From assembly GCA_900556015.1 (NCBI GenBank), contig USNH01000014.1:1-10164 (forward strand): DNA of 10,164 nucleotides, in the 5' to 3' direction. The notes below the pieces were generated by a model that saw only the letters and a program-made list of their open reading frames with translations, had not been told where the DNA came from and did not search any database. The position numbers and the translations under genes are program-made. Origin of the DNA: an uncultured Eubacteriales bacterium (GTDB taxonomy: Bacteria > Bacillota_A > Clostridia > Oscillospirales > Oscillospiraceae). Below, one piece after another: positions 6,948-10,164 of the stretch (positions are counted from its first letter, which is position 1; each line of letters begins with the position of its first letter).

Positions 6948-8333
6948 TTATACCGCGTGGCCTTTGGCGCGGATCACAGCCACGACCTCGTCCACGCAGG
7001 CGCGGCAGGTGTCGTCCTCCGGGGCTTCCACCATGACGCGGAGCAGCGGCTCTGTGCCGGATTCGCGCACCAGAATGCGGCCCGTGTCGCCCAGCTTGTT
7101 GGCCACGGCCTCCACCGCCTTCTGCACGTCCGCGTCCTGCCGGGCCGCCAGCTTATCCTTCACCCGGACGTTCTCCAGCACCTGGGGATAGATGGTCAGC
7201 CCCTCCGTCAACTTGCTCAAGGGTAGCTTCCGCTCCAGCATCACCTCCATCAGCTTCAGGCTGGTGAGGACGCCGTCGCCGGTGGTGGCGTGCTTGGAAA
7301 AGATGATATGGCCCGACTGCTCACCGCCCAGGGCGCAGCCGTTCTTGCTCATGTACTCATACACGTACTTGTCGCCCACGGCGGTCTTGGCATAGCGGAT
7401 GCCGTCCCGGTCGAAGGCCCGATACAGGCCGAAGTTGGACATGACCGTGGTGACTACGGTATTGCCGGGCAGCTCACCGCTGTCCTTCATGTGCTTGCCG
7501 CAGACGTAGAGGATATGGTCGCCGGTGATAATATTCCCCCGCTCGTCCACCGCCAAACAGCGGTCGGCATCGCCGTCGTAGGCAAAGCCCACGTCCAGCC
7601 CCTTTTCCACCACGAACTGACGCAGCGCATCGATGTGGGTCGAGCCCACGCCGTTGTTGATATTGAAACCGTCGGGCTGGTCGCCCATGACATAGGTGGT
7701 CGCGCCCAGGGCGTCAAACACGCTCTTGGCGATCATCCATGCGCTGCCGTTGGCGCAGTCCAAACCTACCTTCTTACCCTTGAAGGAGAACATCCCCAGG
7801 GAGATGAGGTAGCCCACGTAGCGGTTGCGGCCCGCTGCGTGATCCACCGTGCGGCCAATGTGCTCCCGCCGGGCCAGGGGCAGCGCCGCCCATTTTTGGC
7901 CGAACAGCTCCAGCTGGCCGTCCAGATAGTCCTCGATGAGGGCGATGGTGTCCTCGTCCATCTTCTCGCCGGCGCGGTCGATGAGCTTGATGCCGTTGTC
8001 GTAGAACGGGTTGTGGCTGGCGGAGATCATGATGCCGCAGTCGAACCCCTCCGTCCGGGTCACGTAGGAGACGGACGGCGTGGTGGTGACGTGGAGCAGG
8101 TAAGCGTCCGCGCCGGAGGCCACCAGCCCGGAGGCCAGCGCGTACTCAAACATATAGCTGCTGCGGCGGGTATCCTTGCCGATGACCACGCGGACGGGGC
8201 TCTCGTCCCCGGCGCGGCGCTTCGTTTCGCCGCAGTACCAGCCCAAGAAGCGGCCCACCTGATAGGCGTGGTCCGCCGTCAGCGTTACGTTGGCCTCCCC
8301 GCGGAAGCCGTCTGTTCCGAAATATCTGCCCAT
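6948..8333 (-). CDS. glmM: Phosphoglucosamine mutase GlmM
   Basis: Interconverts glucosamine-6-phosphate and glucosamine-1-phosphate, the cytosolic step that feeds UDP-GlcNAc synthesis for peptidoglycan. The 461 residues are slightly longer than the usual 445-450 of the family. Seen: GTDGFRGEAN (6-15), the phosphoserine loop ISASHNPFYDNGIK (103-116; the phosphorylated residue is Ser106), the Mg-binding loop DGDADR (253-258), the sugar-binding loop GGEQSGH (336-342) and the phosphate-binding loop RESGTEPLLRVM (423-434). The GEQSGH sequence with the short FGTDGFRG start favours GlmM over phosphomannomutase or phosphoglucomutase. The ATG is 12 nt after the preceding gene; AAGGAG (8342-8347) overlaps that gene's TAA stop, 8 nt before the ATG, suggesting re-initiation. 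An intrinsic terminator follows immediately. No glmS or full-length glmU is in view. Confidence 0.97.
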   Translation of the reverse strand: MGRYFGTDGFRGEANVTLTADHAYQVGRFLGWYCGETKRRAGDESPVRVVIGKDTRRSSYMFEYALASGLVASGADAYLLHVTTTPSVSYVTRTEGFDCGIMISASHNPFYDNGIKLIDRAGEKMDEDTIALIEDYLDGQLELFGQKWAALPLARREHIGRTVDHAAGRNRYVGYLISLGMFSFKGKKVGLDCANGSAWMIAKSVFDALGATTYVMGDQPDGFNINNGVGSTHIDALRQFVVEKGLDVGFAYDGDADRCLAVDERGNIITGDHILYVCGKHMKDSGELPGNTVVTTVMSNFGLYRAFDRDGIRYAKTAVGDKYVYEYMSKNGCALGGEQSGHIIFSKHATTGDGVLTSLKLMEVMLERKLPLSKLTEGLTIYPQVLENVRVKDKLAARQDADVQKAVEAVANKLGDTGRILVRESGTEPLLRVMVEAPEDDTCRACVDEVVAVIRAKGHAV

Positions 8334-8345
8334 GTTACTGTCTCC

Positions 8346-9005
8346 TTATTGCTGCTGGGGCACAACGTTCCCCGGCGCTTTGAAAATACTGTCCGCCGCC
8401 ACTGTGCCCCGGACGGCGCTGAGGGGATAGACGTGGGTGTTCCGCCCAATGACCGCGCCGGGGTTCAGCACGCTGTTGCAGCCGATCTCCACGTGGTCGC
8501 CCAGCATCGCGCCTACCTTCTTCCGGCCCGTGTCCATGCGCTCTCCGCCGCAGACGCAGACCACGTGGGTCTTGTCGGACTTGACGTTGGAGGTGATCGA
8601 ACCCGCGCCCATGTGGGACTTGTAGCCCAGGATGCTGTCGCCCACGTAGTTATAATGGGGCGTCTGCACGCCGTCAAAGAGGATGACGTTCTTCAGCTCC
8701 ACGGAGTTGCCCACCACACAGCCCGCGCCCACCAGGGCGCTGCCCCGGATGAACGCGCCGTGGCGCACCTCCGTGTCCGGGCCGATGATGCACGGCCCGC
8801 CCAAATAGGCCGTGGGCGCGACCTTGGCGGTCTTATGTACCCACACGTCCGGGGCGGGGCTTTCGTAGTCCGCGCCCAGCGCCGGGCCGAGGGACAGGAT
8901 CAGGTCGGAGATGCCGGCCAGCGCCTCCCAGGGATAGGTGAAACGGGCGAGATAGTCCCCCGCCAGCGTGTGGTTCAGGTCAAACAGGTCTTGAATGGTA
9001 TACAT
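8346..9005 (-). CDS. Stand-alone left-handed beta-helix protein, GlmU acetyltransferase-domain-like
   Basis: 219 residues. The N-terminal part (1-50) is a short helical segment (IQDLFDLNHTLAGDYLARF, PWEALAGISDLIL). From about 52 to 205 there are imperfect hexapeptide turns of a left-handed beta-helix, such as AYLGGPCIIGPDTEV, SALVGAGCVVGN and NSVLNPGAVIGRNT. TPHYNYVGDSILG (115-127) and GAGSITSN (133-140) resemble GlmU's GHLTYLGD and GAGTITCNY segments. His117 falls where the GlmU catalytic histidine lies, so N-acetyl transfer to an amino sugar phosphate is plausible. There is no N-terminal pyrophosphorylase domain or its GxGTRM-type motif, so it cannot be a complete GlmU. Similar proteins are often labelled UDP-GlcNAc pyrophosphorylase in clostridial genomes, which the sequence does not support. 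A loop at 141-168 is longer than in GlmU and holds Cys150 and Cys152. ATG follows AGGGGGG; glmM follows after 12 nt. Alternatives: another sugar O- or N-acyltransferase, or a gamma-carbonic-anhydrase-like helix. Confidence 0.75.
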   Translation of the reverse strand: MYTIQDLFDLNHTLAGDYLARFTYPWEALAGISDLILSLGPALGADYESPAPDVWVHKTAKVAPTAYLGGPCIIGPDTEVRHGAFIRGSALVGAGCVVGNSVELKNVILFDGVQTPHYNYVGDSILGYKSHMGAGSITSNVKSDKTHVVCVCGGERMDTGRKKVGAMLGDHVEIGCNSVLNPGAVIGRNTHVYPLSAVRGTVAADSIFKAPGNVVPQQQ

Positions 9006-9065
9006 GACTTCCCCCCTGCCGCGCTCCGTGTCATTGTACGCGAAGCGCTGAGATGATATGTGAAC

Positions 9066-9094
9066 AGTATACTACCTGCCGCCACATTTGGCAA
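9066..9094 (-). promoter_or_regulatory. Sigma-A-type promoter of the beta-helix gene and glmM
   Basis: Minus strand TTGCCA (9089-9094), a 17-base spacer, and TATACT (9066-9071). The expected start is near 9059, giving a leader of about 54 nt before the ATG at 9003-9005. It is back to back with the plus-strand promoter at 9152-9180; the two -35 boxes are 57 bases apart. Confidence 0.8.
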
Positions 9095-9096
9095 GC

Positions 9097-9127
9097 AAAA
9101 ACGGAAAATCAGTGCCGGGCCGTTTTT
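9097..9127. repeat. 8-bp inverted repeat between the divergent promoters
   Basis: AAAAACGG (9097-9104) and CCGTTTTT (9120-9127) are perfect complements separated by 15 bases. The repeat lies just outside the minus-strand -35 box and 24 bases before the plus-strand -35 box. It could be an operator, a weak bidirectional terminator remnant, or chance in an A/T-tract. No regulator is identified. Confidence 0.4.
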
Positions 9128-9151
9128 CTTTTGCAGTTTCCACAAAATCGC

Positions 9152-9180
9152 TTGCATTCGGTATCGTTTTCAGGTATACT
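9152..9180 (+). promoter_or_regulatory. Sigma-A-type promoter of the ABC transporter ATPase gene
   Basis: Plus strand TTGCAT (9152-9157), 17-base spacer, TATACT (9175-9180), the same -10 hexamer as the divergent promoter. Transcription would begin near 9187, leaving a leader of about 165 nt before the ATG at 9353. Within the spacer, 9158-9173 resembles the catabolite-responsive element pattern WTGNNARCGNWWWCAW with three mismatches; this is suggestive only. Confidence 0.75.
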
Positions 9181-9186
9181 TTATCC

Positions 9187-9352
9187 ATTCCCACCGGGGC
9201 GCGGCACTCCACTTTATGCCCCGTTCCGGCAAAAGAAAAGGAGGAATACCCGCCCTGACCGGCGGTGCGGCAGTGTGGAGACCTGCCGTAACGTGCGCGA
9301 AGCCGCACGAGGCTGTTCCATGCGGAGGCAGAGCAGCCACGGTCATATCATC
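9187..9352 (+). other. Structured leader of the ABC ATPase gene, no protein gene seen
   Basis: This stretch and the two promoters before it form the 347-base gap between genes. Two hairpins are visible: 9266-9273 with 9283-9290 (8 pairs including one G-U, 9-nt loop) and 9292-9297 with 9304-9309 (perfect CGTGCG/CGCACG, 6-nt loop). A strong Shine-Dalgarno sequence AAGGAGG (9238-9244) has no ATG, GTG or TTG at a workable distance; only CTG (9255) or ATA (9246). The reading frame from there runs out of frame into the ABC gene and ends at 9536, with an Arg/Ser-rich translation typical of a shadow frame. No U-tract follows the hairpins, so they are not an ordinary terminator. I recognise no known riboswitch class. 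Confidence 0.45.
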
Positions 9353-10164
9353 ATGGCAAAGGTCGTACTCAAGGATCTCAAGAAGGTCTACCCCAACACC
9401 GAGAAGAAGAAAAAGGTCAAGAAGGGCGAAGAGGCCGCTAAGAAGAATAGCAATCTTCAGATCACCGACGAGGGCGTGGTGGCCGTCCAGCAGTTCTCGT
9501 TGGAGATCGCCGACAAGGAATTCATCGTGCTGGTAGGCCCGTCCGGCTGCGGCAAGTCCACCACCCTGCGCATGGTCGCAGGACTCGAGGAGATCTCGGG
9601 CGGCGAGCTGTACATCGACGGCCAGCTCGTCAACGACGTCGCTCCGAAGGACCGCGACATCGCGATGGTTTTCCAGAACTACGCACTCTATCCGCATATG
9701 ACGGTCGCGGAGAACATGGCGTTCCCGCTCAAGCTGCGCAAGGTCCCCAAGGAAGAGATCGCGCAGCGCGTGGCACAGGCGGCGAACATCCTCGGCATCA
9801 CCGAGTACCTCGACCGCAAGCCGAAGGCACTCTCCGGCGGCCAGCGTCAGCGTGTCGCCATCGGACGCGCGATCGTGCGCGAGCCGAAGGTGCTGCTGAT
9901 GGACGAGCCTCTGTCCAACCTCGACGCCAAGCTGCGCAACCAGATGCGCGCCGAGCTCATCAAGCTGCGCCAGCGCATCGACACCACGTTCATCTACGTG
10001 ACCCACGACCAGACCGAGGCCATGACCCTGGGCGACCGCATCGTCATCATGAAGGACGGCTTCATCCAGCAGATCGGCACGCCGCAGGAGGTCTTCAACC
10101 ACCCGGCCAACATCTTCGTCGCGGGCTTCATAGGCACGCCGCAGATGAACTTCTTCGACGCCGT
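9353..10164 (+). CDS. ABC sugar-importer ATPase, MsmK/UgpC/MalK type, partial (C-terminus beyond window)
   Basis: Cytosolic nucleotide-binding subunit that powers a CUT1-type carbohydrate or glycerol-3-phosphate importer; in Firmicutes one such ATPase often serves several transporters. The 270 visible residues include Walker [10 protein letters not shown] (62-70), Q-loop Gln108 in [12 protein letters not shown], signature LSGGQRQR (160-167), Walker B VLLMDEP (180-186), D-loop SNLD (188-191) and His218 in [13 protein letters not shown]. The C-terminal TOBE/regulatory domain (about 100 residues) is cut off. A lysine-rich insert (about 15-43) interrupts the usual KVYPGGVTAV region. The ATG at 9353 gives the family-typical MAKVVLKDL start but lacks a nearby Shine-Dalgarno sequence. 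An in-frame ATG at 9320 has GAGG 7 nt ahead and would add [11 protein letters not shown]; this is possible but atypical. Arg codons are 12 CGC, 2 CGT and no CGG, unlike trmFO. No permease or binding protein is in view, so substrate is unknown. Confidence 0.93.
   Translation, partial: MAKVVLKDLKKVYPNTEKKKKVKKGEEAAKKNSNLQITDEGVVAVQQFSLEIADKEFIVLVGPSGCGKSTTLRMVAGLEEISGGELYIDGQLVNDVAPKDRDIAMVFQNYALYPHMTVAENMAFPLKLRKVPKEEIAQRVAQAANILGITEYLDRKPKALSGGQRQRVAIGRAIVREPKVLLMDEPLSNLDAKLRNQMRAELIKLRQRIDTTFIYVTHDQTEAMTLGDRIVIMKDGFIQQIGTPQEVFNHPANIFVAGFIGTPQMNFFDA

Noticed and set aside
7290..9056. 588-codon open frame on the plus strand, opposite glmM and the beta-helix gene
   Set aside because: It is antisense to glmM, whose catalytic motifs are all intact, and has the same low-complexity shadow composition.
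9266..9309. Leader hairpins as an intrinsic terminator or known riboswitch
   Set aside because: No U-tract follows either hairpin, and I could not match a known riboswitch consensus. Kept only as an unexplained structured leader.
9060..9536. 158-codon plus-strand frame covering the leader and the start of the ABC gene
   Set aside because: It begins upstream of the predicted transcription start, overlaps the ABC gene out of frame, and ends in an Arg/Ser/Pro-rich stretch typical of a wrong frame. The Shine-Dalgarno sequence within it has no standard start codon after it.
9170..10102. 310-codon minus-strand open frame opposite the ABC ATPase
   Set aside because: The plus strand carries Walker A, signature, Walker B and H-loop motifs in order; the minus frame is its shadow.
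1..10164. CRISPR arrays, tRNA or rRNA genes, transposases, phage genes, toxin-antitoxin pairs
   Set aside because: Both strands were read for these; no regular spaced repeats, RNA gene hallmarks or matching protein motifs were seen.

Overview
The window looks like chromosomal DNA of a GC-rich, low-motility-context Gram-positive, most likely a gut-type Clostridium relative (Oscillospiraceae/Ruminococcaceae grade). The reasons are strong AGGAGG ribosome binding sites, folate-dependent TrmFO, a PlsX-AcpP lipid pair, three-zinc-ribbon TopA, compact head-to-tail genes, and an MsmK/UgpC-type sugar-transport ATPase with a lysine-rich insert. The taxonomic call is inference from gene style, not from a marker gene.

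Left and centre (1-6905, minus strand): one tightly packed operon reads right to left as SpoU/TrmH rRNA 2'-O-methyltransferase, dprA, topA, trmFO, plsX, acpP. Junctions are abutting (TAA-ATG), 7 nt, or 4-nt overlaps (ATGA, GTGA), so translation is probably coupled from the methyltransferase to plsX. The operon starts at a near-consensus sigma-A promoter (TTGACA-N17-TATTAT). A second promoter with the same two hexamers and spacing lies between plsX and acpP, so acyl carrier protein can be made independently. acpP runs off the left edge.

Centre-right (6906-9094, minus strand): a two-gene unit, a stand-alone left-handed beta-helix protein resembling the acetyltransferase half of GlmU, then glmM. 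Together they point to amino-sugar activation for peptidoglycan precursors. The unit has its own promoter (TTGCCA-N17-TATACT) and ends at a 14-bp intrinsic terminator. The terminator's U-tract is one base from the -35 box of the next operon.

Right (9095-10164, plus strand): a divergent promoter (TTGCAT-N17-TATACT), a leader of about 165 nt with two hairpins and an unused Shine-Dalgarno sequence, then the first 270 codons of an ABC sugar-importer ATPase cut off by the window edge.

Most of the window is conserved housekeeping content. I found no RNA genes, CRISPR arrays, insertion sequences or phage genes, and no convincing new biological system. The items most worth a second look are the GlmU-like single-domain protein beside glmM, the ABC-gene leader, and the histone-H1-like tail on TopA.
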